A DNA stretch of 64,000 nucleotides from Bacillota bacterium (lineage in GTDB: Bacteria; Armatimonadota; HRBIN16): positions 1-64,000 of the forward strand of contig JAIMBJ010000010.1 of assembly GCA_023511455.1 (NCBI GenBank), read 5' to 3'. The position numbers were made by a program, and so were the translations under genes. The notes below the pieces were generated by a model that made no database searches, was not told where the DNA came from, and saw nothing but the letters and a program-made list of their open reading frames with translations. This document shows positions 9,619 to 20,024 of the stretch, one piece after another (the stretch's first letter is position 1; each line of letters opens with the position of its first letter).

Positions 9619-10602
9619 ATGCCATCTCGAAGAGAGTTCCTCAAAGACCTGATGATGAGAGGAGCGGGAATATACACCCCCGCGGCGGTGTTCGCTGCCC
9701 TTCTACAGGAGAAAAAGAATCCGCAAAGCACGGTGGTGGAGGTGAAGAACCCCAACGTGCAAGGTGAGGGGCACCGCATCCGTCAGGAAGTGGTGCAGGC
9801 GATGGTCTTCGAGGCGGTGCGTCGCCTCAGCGGCGAGAAAACAGACAAGAACGCCTGGAAACATTACTTTAAGCCCGAGGATGTGGTGGGTGTTAAGGTC
9901 AACTGCCTGTTCGGGCGGGGGGCGTCCACCCATCCCGAAGTGGTGATGGCAATCGTGGAGGGGCTGAAGCTGGCAGGTGTGAAACCGGAGAACATCATCA
10001 TCTGGGACCGCAGCGACGGCGACCTCGCGAAGTCGGGATTTACGTTGAACCGCGAGGGACCCGGCGTGAAGTGCTACGGCACCAACGGCGACTACGAACC
10101 CACTCCCACCCGCAGCGGTTCTTTCAACGGACGCCTGAGCAAGATACTCACCGAGCGCATCACTGCTCTGGTGAACGCGCCCATCCTGAAAGACCACAGC
10201 ATCGCCGGAATCACCAACGCCTGCAAGAACCACTACGGCTCCTTCGACAACCCGGGCGCGCATCACGGCAACAACTGCGACCCCTATCTGGCGGACCTGA
10301 ACGCCCTGCCCGCTATTCGCCAGAAGACGCGGCTTATCATCTGCGACGCTATCCGTCCCATCGCGGAGGGGGGACCCGGCTTGCGGGGCGACTACGCCTG
10401 GGATTACAACGCCATTCTGGCATCGACCGACCCCGTCGCCATCGACACGGTTGGCTGGCAGATTGTGGAGGCGCGGCGAAAGGAAATAGGGTTGCCGCCG
10501 CTGGCGCAGGTGGGGCGTCCCGTGCGCTACCTGCAGACCGCCGCGCAGATGGGCATCGGCACGAACGACCCGAACAAAATCAAATTGTTGCGCGTCGGGT
10601 AG
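9619..10602 (+). CDS. Second DUF362 protein of the redox operon, Tat-type N-terminus
   Basis: A 327-residue DUF362 protein, clearly related to but diverged from the one at 7061. I prefer the ATG at 9619, nine bases after an AAGGAG site, over a GTG at 9610 that overlaps the polyferredoxin stop. The N-terminus PSRREFLKDLMMRG carries a twin-arginine-like motif, though the hydrophobic core is short. Conserved blocks include VNCLFG, ILKDHSIAGIT and a DPVAID near the end. Cysteines are scattered and no CxxC cluster is present, so iron-sulfur binding would have to come from the polyferredoxin. Together the three genes suggest an exported redox complex with two DUF362 subunits and a membrane electron conduit. 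Confidence 0.85.
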   Translation: MPSRREFLKDLMMRGAGIYTPAAVFAALLQEKKNPQSTVVEVKNPNVQGEGHRIRQEVVQAMVFEAVRRLSGEKTDKNAWKHYFKPEDVVGVKVNCLFGRGASTHPEVVMAIVEGLKLAGVKPENIIIWDRSDGDLAKSGFTLNREGPGVKCYGTNGDYEPTPTRSGSFNGRLSKILTERITALVNAPILKDHSIAGITNACKNHYGSFDNPGAHHGNNCDPYLADLNALPAIRQKTRLIICDAIRPIAEGGPGLRGDYAWDYNAILASTDPVAIDTVGWQIVEARRKEIGLPPLAQVGRPVRYLQTAAQMGIGTNDPNKIKLLRVG

Positions 10603-10604
10603 GG

Positions 10605-10790
10605 GGGGCAACCACAATGTAGGGGCAACCACAAGGGTTGCCCCTACATCACCGCCATTCAACACCCGCAGGGGCAATCACAGGGGGTTGCCCTGTAATC
10701 ACCAACCAAAACCGACGGGGGCAACCACAAGGGTTGCCCTGTACCCACCAACCAAAACCAATGGGGGCAACCACAAGGGTTGCCCCTACA
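10605..10790. repeat. Palindromic repeat array with a 46-base period
   Basis: Four near-complete copies of a palindrome built on GGGGCAACC-ACAA-GGGTTGCCCC begin at about 10619, 10671, 10717 and 10763, with a truncated copy near 10605. The last three are spaced exactly 46 bases apart and share the spacer ACCAACCAAAACC, so this part is a tandem duplication of palindrome plus spacer. The final copy runs into the stop codon of the TlpA-like gene at 10786-10788. Each unit can form a strong hairpin and may end transcription of both converging genes. Confidence 0.9.
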
Positions 10791-11295
10791 GGGCGCGTTT
10801 GACGGTGTCCTCCAGCGTCTGTATTGTGTGCTGCGGGTCATAACCCTCCAGCCGCAGCACGATGTTGCCCTCTTTGTCGATGACAAATAGCGTGGGCAGG
10901 TTTTTGATTTCGTACGCCTGTTTCACGACGGCTTCCCGGTCGACCGCAATCGGATAATTGACCTCCATCTCTTTCACGAACTGCCCTACCTCTGCGGGGT
11001 TCGTTACATCCACGGCGACCCCGATGACCTCCACGTTCTGGTCGCGGTGGCGGTTGTAGAAATCAATCATCTTGGGCATGGTAAAGCGGCAGGGCGCGCA
11101 CCACGTCGCCCAGAAGTCCAGCACCACGACCTTTCCTTTGTAATCCGCCAGTGTTTTGTTCTGTCCGTCCAGCAGGTTCAGCGTCACATTCGGGGCGACG
11201 TTGCCCTCCCCAAGCGGCTTCGGCGGCTGGAAGGCGTAGATGACCAGCCCCGCTATCAGCACGATAACCACGTACACGACCGCACGTCGCATCAT
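10786..11295 (-). CDS. TlpA/ResA-like membrane-anchored thioredoxin
   Basis: A 169-residue protein with one N-terminal membrane helix (residues 5-22) followed by a redoxin domain. The redox motif is WCAPC, with Cys66 and Cys69, and the cis-Pro is in the NLPTLFV segment. Proteins of this type reduce disulfides outside the cytoplasm, for instance in cytochrome c maturation. I chose the ATG at 11295, since GAGAGGTG lies just before it and would be inside the gene if the GTG at 11307 were used. The stop codon is supplied by the palindromic repeat array, so the repeat may have changed the C-terminus. No cytochrome maturation genes are adjacent. Confidence 0.88.
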   Translation of the reverse strand: MMRRAVVYVVIVLIAGLVIYAFQPPKPLGEGNVAPNVTLNLLDGQNKTLADYKGKVVVLDFWATWCAPCRFTMPKMIDFYNRHRDQNVEVIGVAVDVTNPAEVGQFVKEMEVNYPIAVDREAVVKQAYEIKNLPTLFVIDKEGNIVLRLEGYDPQHTIQTLEDTVKRAL

Positions 11296-11368
11296 GTCAC
11301 CTCTCACGAGTTCTCGATAGTTTGATACGCAGAACCATGCCTGTGGATTCCCGCTATCCGAATAACCC

Positions 11369-13684
11369 TCACCTCACATAGTCGGCATCCTCTGGTCGCC
11401 AGATGGTGTCGCGCACGGTGAGATAGAGTGTGCGGGCGGCGTCGGCGCGGGTGATAGGCCCTTCGGGGAAGAAACGCACCCCCTCCTCCTGCAGGGCTTC
11501 TGTACCATCCCACAAGAGGGAGGTGATGTGGCGCTTGCGCAGCGTCGCCACCGCGGCAGCGAAGGGCGAATCCGGCAGCACGTCCAGGTAGCGCGCCTGC
11601 TGCGCGGGGGCGGGTTCCCACTGCCCCAGTTTCACCATCACGCCAACCAGCCACTGCGCGAATAGCCCGCGCGAGATGGGGGCATCGGGGCGGAATTGCG
11701 TCTCCTCCGGCTGGATGATGCCTGCTGCTATCAGCAACTCCACTGCCCTGCGTGCGGGATGGTCTTCGGGAAGGTCGGCGTAGGGCAACGCAGGACGTGC
11801 ATACTGCAGCGACGGATTTCCCTGCCTCAGGCGATGCGCCAGCCAGCGTGCCGCGTCGGCGCGGGTAAGCATTTTCTCCGGCTCAAACCGCTCCTCCGGG
11901 AAGTATCCCCTCGCGGCAAGATACTGGATGGCGCGAAAGCCGCGTGTTTCCGCCGTCACGTCGGGGAACCAGTACAGGTACACCCCGTAACGCAGCAGCA
12001 CCTCCTGCACGAGGCGCGACGGGATGCGTTTGGGCTCGGTGTCGTAGCGCAGGGCGAGCGCCGCCGCCGCACCTGCCGCCTGCCCCATGTTCATGCGCAC
12101 CGGCTCCATGCGCAGCGTGCCGTAGGCGACATGCGTGGCGGACACCGCCGTAGCCACCAATACATTGCGCAGGCGCAGCGGAAGCAGGATGCCGAACGGC
12201 ACCTGATACCACGGCGTGTAATTCACCAGCCAGAACTCGCCCTCACCCATGTCGGGAGAGTCCCAGTCGGTCTTGGGTTGCACGGCGTGCGAGTCCATCG
12301 GATAGTCGCCGATAGCGATGGAGTCGGGGCGGAGGCGTTCTCTCGCCTTCCAGACGTCGCTTTCGTTCATCAGCACGTGCCCCATGATGCGCCGTGCCTC
12401 GCGCACATACAGCTGCGGCGGCACATTGCCGTTGTCGCGGTACTCGTCTTCCGCCAGCCCGATGTTTTTCAAGCCCAGCTCGGTCTGGATGTAGTAGAGA
12501 TAACCCAGCGCGTGCCACTTGTAGCGTTCGGCAATCTCGTCGCGTCGCTTCCAGCTGGCAGTGGGATAATCGTAGTTGATGCCGGGCAGGTTACTGCCCT
12601 GCGGGTGCTGGTTAATCTCGAACTTGCCGCCGGGGAAACGCCCGTAAAGGTACGCCCACGTCTTCTCCCAGGGTGGGGTGCGGGTGTAGTTCTCCTTGTC
12701 ATAAAAGGGCGGTTGCGGGATGGTCTTATCCGCGCCGGGCCCGTAGTCCTTCACCGCCAGCAGGATGGCGTAGGAGGGGATGCGCTTGTCCCCCTTACCC
12801 GTGCTGCCGGGCAGGATGCGGTCGTTGGCGCGGTCGTAATAGATGTGCCCGGCGTGCGGTTCTTCGGGTGAGCGAGGCTCGCGTCCCACGCGGAAGGGTG
12901 CGCCTCCCCACGCGGCGATGTCACCTTCGAAGGTGGCGTCGATGAAGATATCGCCTTCAAAAGTGGCTTTACGCCCGGTGAGCATATCCTGCACCACCAC
13001 CGCGCGGATGCGTCCGTCTCTGCGCTCCACCGCCACCGGACGCACGCGGAAGTAGACGTGAATATTCGGGTGCTGCGCCACGATGCCTTTGAGCAGCATG
13101 TTCGCCACGCGAGGTTCGTACGCCATGCCGTTGCCGGTGCCATAGTAGTGCTGAACCGCGCGACGGAACTCCTCAAACAACCCGTTGGAACGGGCGGGGT
13201 TGCGCATATCGGTAAGGCTGACGCCGTTGCTGATCATGCCGCCCAGACGGTTGGTCTGTTCCAGCAGGGCGACGGTAACCCCCTCGCGGGCGGCGGTAAC
13301 CGCCGCACCCACACCGGAGGCGGTGCCTCCCACCACCACCAGCGGGTAGCGAATGCGCTTCGGCAGTTCGCGGAAGGTGCGCTCGGTCACCTCCGAAGAG
13401 GCTTTGCGCGTGCCGTCTGCCATCACTGCAATCACCTGATAGCGATAGGTTTGCGCAGGCAGCAACGGCTCATCCACATACTGTCGTGTGTCGGCGGTCA
13501 GGGTGGCAATCGGCTGCCCATCGCGCACGACGATGTAGGACTGCACCTCCCCTTCCGCAGGAGGAAGCCAGTAGACGTTGATTTGCGTCGGCGATTGCGC
13601 CAGCGCTTCTACAGCGGTGGGCTGAGCCAGGGCAGAGGTCGTAACCACCACCACGAGCAGGCAGACCAGCAGTTTCTTTTCCAT
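11369..13684 (-). CDS. Secreted FAD-dependent oxidoreductase with Fn3-like and SLH domains
   Basis: A 771-residue exported protein. A signal peptide (about residues 1-20, ending SALAQ) is followed by a fibronectin type III-like domain to about residue 105. An FAD-dependent oxidoreductase domain of the FAD_oxidored type follows. Its dinucleotide-binding motif VVVGGTASGVGAA is near residue 116, with LGGM next to it. The last 190 residues contain three S-layer homology repeats, recognisable by the TRADAARWLA, SRGLFAQWLV and TRADAARTLY ends. SLH domains bind cell-wall polymers, so the enzyme is probably displayed on the surface. Its substrate is unknown; relatives are often sugar-locus proteins. 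A clear GGGGAAGGGG precedes the ATG. Confidence 0.85.
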   Translation of the reverse strand: MEKKLLVCLLVVVVTTSALAQPTAVEALAQSPTQINVYWLPPAEGEVQSYIVVRDGQPIATLTADTRQYVDEPLLPAQTYRYQVIAVMADGTRKASSEVTERTFRELPKRIRYPLVVVGGTASGVGAAVTAAREGVTVALLEQTNRLGGMISNGVSLTDMRNPARSNGLFEEFRRAVQHYYGTGNGMAYEPRVANMLLKGIVAQHPNIHVYFRVRPVAVERRDGRIRAVVVQDMLTGRKATFEGDIFIDATFEGDIAAWGGAPFRVGREPRSPEEPHAGHIYYDRANDRILPGSTGKGDKRIPSYAILLAVKDYGPGADKTIPQPPFYDKENYTRTPPWEKTWAYLYGRFPGGKFEINQHPQGSNLPGINYDYPTASWKRRDEIAERYKWHALGYLYYIQTELGLKNIGLAEDEYRDNGNVPPQLYVREARRIMGHVLMNESDVWKARERLRPDSIAIGDYPMDSHAVQPKTDWDSPDMGEGEFWLVNYTPWYQVPFGILLPLRLRNVLVATAVSATHVAYGTLRMEPVRMNMGQAAGAAAALALRYDTEPKRIPSRLVQEVLLRYGVYLYWFPDVTAETRGFRAIQYLAARGYFPEERFEPEKMLTRADAARWLAHRLRQGNPSLQYARPALPYADLPEDHPARRAVELLIAAGIIQPEETQFRPDAPISRGLFAQWLVGVMVKLGQWEPAPAQQARYLDVLPDSPFAAAVATLRKRHITSLLWDGTEALQEEGVRFFPEGPITRADAARTLYLTVRDTIWRPEDADYVR

Positions 13685-13825
13685 CCCCTTCCCCCTTTCG
13701 CCAAACGGTTTGTCTATATGATGTTTCTCGAACCAGAGCCGATATTCCTTATGGTGGTTCGCCGCGCAAAAAGAGTGTATGAAAGAGTACGTTTTATGGA
13801 AAAAACCTGTGGAGAGGTTTTGGCG

Positions 13826-16507
13826 ATGTGGTCTATCTGCCGTTCACGATGGGCGGAGTATGTTCTTGGAGCTGCAGTGGGTGTTGTCGTACTGGCGATG
13901 CTGGGGCATATCCACGGCTATCCGGCCCGTACAGACCGACCGTACGCTCACATCGCCTTCTCGGTGGTAATAGGTGTTTTGCTCAGCCTCCTGCTGCACA
14001 AATGCAAGCGCAATCGTCAAATTGCCTCCCAGGTACAATCTCACCAGCAACATCTGCAGGTCATCAGTGACAATCTGCCGGTTGTTATCTACGCACTGGA
14101 CGCTGACGGGCGCTTTACCTACTCAGGGGGTAAGGGTCTGGCGCGGCTTGGTCTCGCGCCCGGTGAGGTCGTGGGGCAAAACGCTCTGGAGCTTTACAAA
14201 GGTCATCCAGAGGTGGTGGAAGCCATCCGGCGTGCTTTGAACGGAGAGACACACACTCAGACGCTTCAGGTAGGCAACCTCTGGTATCAGTGCTACTTTG
14301 TACCCGATCGGGATGAGCGTGGTAACGTGGTGGGCATAACGGGCGTGTCTTACGACATTACCGACCTCAAGCACACCGAGCAGCAATTGCAAAGCCGATT
14401 GCATATCGAGAATACCCTGGCAGCCATTGCATCCAGATACATCCATCACAAGAACTTCGACGAGGCGGTACAGTGGTGCCTCTCTGAGATTGCACGGATA
14501 TGCGGCGCCGACCGCGCTGGGATGTGGCTGCTGGACACGGAACAAAACGCTTTCGTCTTATCGCACCGATGGTTCGCCCCGAACAGCCACAATCGCCCTG
14601 TAGCACCGAACAAATTGCCAGTGGATCAGGTGCAGTGGGCGTTACCGACTTTGCAAGAGGGCAAGCCCATCGTCGTGCGGCATACAGACGACCTGCCTCC
14701 CGAGGCAGAACCCGCGCGACGTGCCCTCAAAGCCTCCCTTGCGAACTCTATCATCGCTTTGCCGCTACGTCGCGGTAACGAGCTGGTGGGGTTCATGACC
14801 TTTGTCAACTTCATCGAATCGGACTTGTGGCGGGCAGAGGACATTACACTGTTACAGGTAGCAGCCCACCTCACCGAAGGAGTTCTGGAGCGCGTCAGGA
14901 TGGTGGAAAGCCTTCGCCAAAGCGAGCAACGGTTGCCTGGTATTTTGACTGCGTTGCCTGACCTCGTTTTTGTGCTGGACACAGAAGGACGGATTATCGA
15001 TTACCATGCCCACCGTCGCGAATCTTTGCTGTTGCCACCGGAAGTGTTCATGTTCGAAAAGGTTTCTGAGCTGCTACCGCCTTCAGTAACGCAGGTTACG
15101 GAGGATGCCCTTCAACGTCTGCGCAGCACGGGAGAGCTCCAGCAATGCGAGTACGAACTAACACACCCGAATGGGGAGATACGGCACTACGAAGCGCGGT
15201 TTGCTTCGGGAGAGGCTGGCAATACCATCGCTGTGGTGCGCGACATCACCGAGCGCAAGCGAGCGGAGATGGAACTGGCTGACCTTAACGCGGAACTCGA
15301 GCACGCCCTGTTACAAGCACAGGAGCTGGCGGTAGCGGCGGAGGCGGCAAGCCACGCCAAATCGGAGTTCCTCGCCAGCATGAGCCACGAAATCCGTACC
15401 CCGATGAACGGCATTATAGGCATGACCGAGCTGCTGCTCAGCACGCCGCTGAACGAAGAGCAGCGCGATTACCTCAAGACCCTGCGCTCCAGCGCGGACC
15501 TGCTGCTCTCCATCCTCAGCGACATTCTAGATATCGCCAAGATCGAAGCGGGCAAGATGGTGCTGGAGTCCGTGCCCACCGACCTGCGCGAGGTAGTGCA
15601 AGATACGGTGAAGCTGTTCATGCCCCGCGCCCGAGAGAAAGACCTTGCCCTGCGAGCAGAGGTGACTGAAGACCTGCCGAACGCCGTGTTAACAGATCCC
15701 ATGCGCCTGCGCCAGATTCTGGCGAACCTGGTCAACAACGCCATCAAGTTCACCGAGCAGGGCGGAGTGGCGGTGCGGGCGGAGCTACTCCAGCAGGAAG
15801 AGGGACGGGCATGGGTTCGCCTGTCGGTCGAGGACACCGGAATCGGCATCCCACCTGAACGCCTGCACGCCATCTTCGAGGCGTTCACGCAAGCGGATTC
15901 CTCTACTACTCGCCGTTACGGCGGAACCGGTCTGGGCTTGACCATCTGCAAGCGGCTGGCAGAGCTGATGGGCGGACACATCGACGTGAGCAGTGAAGTG
16001 GGCAGGGGCAGCACCTTCTGGGTCGATCTGCCGTTACCGGTGGTGCACGCTGTTACCCAACCTGCCAATGCTGAGGCGACACCGACAGAGCCGGAGCCGT
16101 TGCTCGCCGGACTGCGCATCCTGCTGGTGGAAGACAACGAGGTCAACCGCAAGGTAGCGGTGCGGATGCTGCAGAAGCTGGGCTGTGAGGTGGACATCGC
16201 CACGGATGGGCGGCAGGCGATAGACAAAACCGCGCAGCAGCAGTACGATCTCGTCTTCATGGACGTGTATATGCCTGGAATGGACGGCTATGAGGCTACC
16301 CGTCTTATCCGGCAGCGGGAAGAGGCAATGGGCAGCCACCAGGTGATTATCGCCATGACCGCCAACGCCATGGAAGGCGACCGCGAGCTGTGCCTGCAGG
16401 CAGGGATGGACGACTACCTTGCCAAACCCTTCCGCGAAGCCGATCTGCGCCAGGCCATCGCGCGGTGGGCGAGACAGCATGAGCTGGCGCATAGCCCCGC
16501 TGCGTGA
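13826..16507 (+). CDS. Hybrid sensor histidine kinase (2TM-PAS-GAF-PAS-HisKA-HATPase-REC)
   Basis: An 893-residue hybrid kinase. Two membrane helices lie within the first 60 residues. A PAS domain covers roughly 80-195, a GAF domain 210-365 and a second PAS 375-490. The HisKA domain has the phospho-accepting His521 in [10 protein letters not shown]. The ATPase domain shows NLVNNAIKF and [12 protein letters not shown]. The C-terminal receiver domain has Asp813 in [10 protein letters not shown] as phosphate acceptor. I start at the ATG at 13826, six bases or so after GGAGAGG, because earlier in-frame codons would extend the protein over the opposite gene. No separate response regulator gene is adjacent, so the output partner is elsewhere. 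Confidence 0.9.
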   Translation: MWSICRSRWAEYVLGAAVGVVVLAMLGHIHGYPARTDRPYAHIAFSVVIGVLLSLLLHKCKRNRQIASQVQSHQQHLQVISDNLPVVIYALDADGRFTYSGGKGLARLGLAPGEVVGQNALELYKGHPEVVEAIRRALNGETHTQTLQVGNLWYQCYFVPDRDERGNVVGITGVSYDITDLKHTEQQLQSRLHIENTLAAIASRYIHHKNFDEAVQWCLSEIARICGADRAGMWLLDTEQNAFVLSHRWFAPNSHNRPVAPNKLPVDQVQWALPTLQEGKPIVVRHTDDLPPEAEPARRALKASLANSIIALPLRRGNELVGFMTFVNFIESDLWRAEDITLLQVAAHLTEGVLERVRMVESLRQSEQRLPGILTALPDLVFVLDTEGRIIDYHAHRRESLLLPPEVFMFEKVSELLPPSVTQVTEDALQRLRSTGELQQCEYELTHPNGEIRHYEARFASGEAGNTIAVVRDITERKRAEMELADLNAELEHALLQAQELAVAAEAASHAKSEFLASMSHEIRTPMNGIIGMTELLLSTPLNEEQRDYLKTLRSSADLLLSILSDILDIAKIEAGKMVLESVPTDLREVVQDTVKLFMPRAREKDLALRAEVTEDLPNAVLTDPMRLRQILANLVNNAIKFTEQGGVAVRAELLQQEEGRAWVRLSVEDTGIGIPPERLHAIFEAFTQADSSTTRRYGGTGLGLTICKRLAELMGGHIDVSSEVGRGSTFWVDLPLPVVHAVTQPANAEATPTEPEPLLAGLRILLVEDNEVNRKVAVRMLQKLGCEVDIATDGRQAIDKTAQQQYDLVFMDVYMPGMDGYEATRLIRQREEAMGSHQVIIAMTANAMEGDRELCLQAGMDDYLAKPFREADLRQAIARWARQHELAHSPAA

Positions 16508-16560
16508 GGCAGTCCCCCATGCTTCATTCCCACGTCTTGACGGCTTGGCAAGAGCCTCGT

Positions 16561-16587
16561 GTAGGCGCAGGCTTCAGCCTGCGTTAC
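16561..16587. repeat. Short palindromic interspersed repeat
   Basis: A hairpin with arms CGCAGGC and GCCTGCG around a TTCA loop sits between the hybrid kinase gene and the convergent DUF1080 gene. Similar TTCA-loop palindromes are common scattered repeats in many bacterial genomes. It may also slow or stop transcription between the two genes. Confidence 0.6.
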
Positions 16588-16633
16588 TGAGGGGGCGAAC
16601 CTGCGCACCTCCCCGCGGGCGGATCGCCCATAC

Positions 16634-17893
16634 TCAATCCAGCTCCTTGATGAAAATGTGGCGAAATTCCACCAGACTGCGGTGGTTCTGCAAGCCGATA
16701 TAGCCCCAGTTCGGGCGGCGGTAAAGGAGGTGGGTACGTGGCAGGTTCGCGTTCAGCGCAGGGTCATCGAGGTGAATATCGTGCACCAGATGCCCGTTCC
16801 ACACCACGCGCAGGTGCCTGTCCTTCAGCGTCACCTCCACCTGGTTCCACTCGCCGGCGGACCTGGCAGGGTTCAGGCGCGGCGTCACCACGCTGTACAC
16901 GGCGGAGGTGCAGGTGTTGCTTGGGGGAGCGGTTCCGTCGTCCTGAATCTGCAGCTCCATACCTAATCGCGAGCTCCTGCCGTAGTGGGGCGCGCGCAGG
17001 AAGATGCCGCTGTTGCCTCCGGCAGAGATGCGGTATTCCAGACGCAGAACGAAATTGCGGTACATCCGGTTCGATCGCAGCCATCCCGTGCTTTCGCTCA
17101 AACCGGTGCACACAATCACGCCATCGTGCGCAGACCAACACGGCGGGCCGACTTCCCCCCAGCCTTCCAGATTGACCCCGTTGAACAGGGATACGAACCC
17201 CTTCGGTGGGCGAGGCGCACGCGGTTGCGGAGGCTTGCGTCCGGCGCACCAGTAGATGGCGTTCAACACCATCTTCTGGAAATGCGGGTGGCACCACGCC
17301 GCGGGCGTATGTCCGAGCGCAGTGGCGAATACTCTGCCCTTGCCCAGCTGCTGAACCCATGCCAGCGGCTGTCCGTTTCTCTGGCGGGCGACGACCTGTG
17401 CTCCGACGGGCGGACTGGCTTCTTCGCGCAGAGGGGCGTCAGTTATCTGGAAAGAAGGCACATGCTGTGTCGTCGGATGGTACGGCGGCACCACCTCTAC
17501 CACCACGTTGCCTGTCGTACCTTCGACAGCGGGCGCAGGGCTGGTGTGCAGGTAAACCACTCCACCGCCGCGCTGCACGAGCTGCTCCACGGCGTGCCGT
17601 TGCTCCGTCTGCAGCGTTACGCCGGGTGCAAAAAGTAAGAGCACGTCAGTGTCCTTTAGTCCTTGCGAAGACAGGGCATCTGTGTTTCTGTGAAGGGTGA
17701 ACTGGATGTGGTCATGGCGTTTCAGCAGCCATGAGAGTGCGGAGGAAATGGCGTTTGTCTCATGCCCTTCGCCCGTTACAACGAGCAACGCGCGCAGTGG
17801 TTTGGCATGTAATGGGCTGGTACACGCTCCCGAAAACGCCAAAATCGCCATCAGCAACAACGCTGGCATCAAGCCGGTCGTGCAACGCATCAT
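16634..17893 (-). CDS. Secreted ThuA-like/DUF1080 protein (glycosidase-type)
   Basis: A 419-residue exported protein. The N-terminus has a signal sequence with a Cys at about residue 24 (FSGACTS), consistent with a lipoprotein. Residues about 33-200 resemble the ThuA-like class I glutamine amidotransferase fold, starting LLVVTGEGHE. Residues about 225-419 are a DUF1080 (3-keto-disaccharide hydrolase) domain, with the typical FVSLFNGVNLEGW start and the GNSGIFLRAP block. DUF1080 proteins act on sugars with a laminin-G-like fold. ThuA and DUF1080 fusions are common in polysaccharide-degrading bacteria. An AGAGGTGAGAG site precedes the ATG. It stands alone, facing the kinase gene. Confidence 0.85.
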   Translation of the reverse strand: MMRCTTGLMPALLLMAILAFSGACTSPLHAKPLRALLVVTGEGHETNAISSALSWLLKRHDHIQFTLHRNTDALSSQGLKDTDVLLLFAPGVTLQTEQRHAVEQLVQRGGGVVYLHTSPAPAVEGTTGNVVVEVVPPYHPTTQHVPSFQITDAPLREEASPPVGAQVVARQRNGQPLAWVQQLGKGRVFATALGHTPAAWCHPHFQKMVLNAIYWCAGRKPPQPRAPRPPKGFVSLFNGVNLEGWGEVGPPCWSAHDGVIVCTGLSESTGWLRSNRMYRNFVLRLEYRISAGGNSGIFLRAPHYGRSSRLGMELQIQDDGTAPPSNTCTSAVYSVVTPRLNPARSAGEWNQVEVTLKDRHLRVVWNGHLVHDIHLDDPALNANLPRTHLLYRRPNWGYIGLQNHRSLVEFRHIFIKELD

Positions 17894-17963
17894 CTCTCAC
17901 CTCTGCCCGAAAGTTTTCGACGGGTTGCCGGTTCTTCCTGCAGACGGGGTGGCTTCTCTACCC

Positions 17964-17992
17964 TTGACATTATCAGAAAAATGCGGTATCTA
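17964..17992 (+). promoter_or_regulatory. Promoter of groES-groEL
   Basis: TTGACA (17964-17969) and TATCTA (17987-17992) are 17 bases apart, directly upstream of the CIRCE operator. This is a standard housekeeping-sigma promoter. Confidence 0.8.
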
Positions 17993-17996
17993 AAAA

Positions 17997-18023
17997 TTAG
18001 CACTCGAACTCTCCGAGTGCTAA
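17997..18023 (+). promoter_or_regulatory. CIRCE operator (HrcA binding site)
   Basis: TTAGCACTC, nine bases, then GAGTGCTAA: an exact match to the CIRCE inverted repeat. It covers the likely transcription start of groES. HrcA repressor, which needs GroEL for folding, is therefore expected to control the operon. The hrcA gene itself is not in the window. Confidence 0.97.
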
Positions 18024-18048
18024 TTTGCCGTGAGAGGAGGTGCACGCA

Positions 18049-18336
18049 GTGCTCAGACCGATTGGGGATAAGGTCGTTGTGGAGGTATTTGAAGAGGAAG
18101 AGAAGACCGCTGGCGGTATCTTCCTGCCCGACACCGCCAAGAAGAAACCGCAGGAAGGACGTGTGGTGGCTGTGGGGCCTGGTCGTGTGTTGCAGGATGG
18201 CACCCGCGCACCGATGTCGGTGAAAGTGGGTGACCGCGTGATATTCTCCAAGTATGGTGGCAACGAAGTGGAAGTGGACGGTAAAGAGTACACCATTCTG
18301 GATGAAGACCAGATTTACGCAATCCGCGAAGGCTAA
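18049..18336 (+). CDS. groES: Co-chaperonin GroES
   Basis: A 95-residue GroES that caps the GroEL folding chamber. The start [19 protein letters not shown] and the mobile-loop region with TAGGIFLPD are typical, and the length matches the family. I take the GTG at 18049 as the start: AGAGGAGGT ends seven bases before it, while the in-frame GTG at 18040 overlaps that ribosome site. The gene is immediately downstream of the CIRCE operator and 28 bases before groEL. Confidence 0.97.
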   Translation: MLRPIGDKVVVEVFEEEEKTAGGIFLPDTAKKKPQEGRVVAVGPGRVLQDGTRAPMSVKVGDRVIFSKYGGNEVEVDGKEYTILDEDQIYAIREG

Positions 18337-18361
18337 ATCTCAACGGAGAGGAGGTGTGTGA

Positions 18362-19981
<1,620 letters not shown>

Positions 19982-19991
19982 TATCGCGGAG

Positions 19992-20021
19992 AGTAGCCCC
20001 CGCCCACTGGGCGGGGGCTAC
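19992..20021. terminator. Hairpin between groEL and the convergent transporter gene
   Basis: GTAGCCCCCGCCCA and GGGCGGGGGCTAC form a long stem around a very short loop, just after groEL. There is only a weak T-rich tail on either side (TTTA). Its position between two convergent genes makes it a likely bidirectional terminator. Confidence 0.65.
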
Positions 20022-20024
20022 GGT

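Noticed and set aside
10605-10790. Possible CRISPR array
   Set aside because: The repeats are palindromes with a 46-base period, but the spacers are also repeats of one another and there are no cas genes. It is a tandem duplication of an interspersed palindrome.
13058-13825. N-terminal extension of the hybrid kinase back to 13058
   Set aside because: The extension runs through the opposite-strand FAD oxidoreductase gene, has no family similarity, and a good ribosome site lies before 13826.
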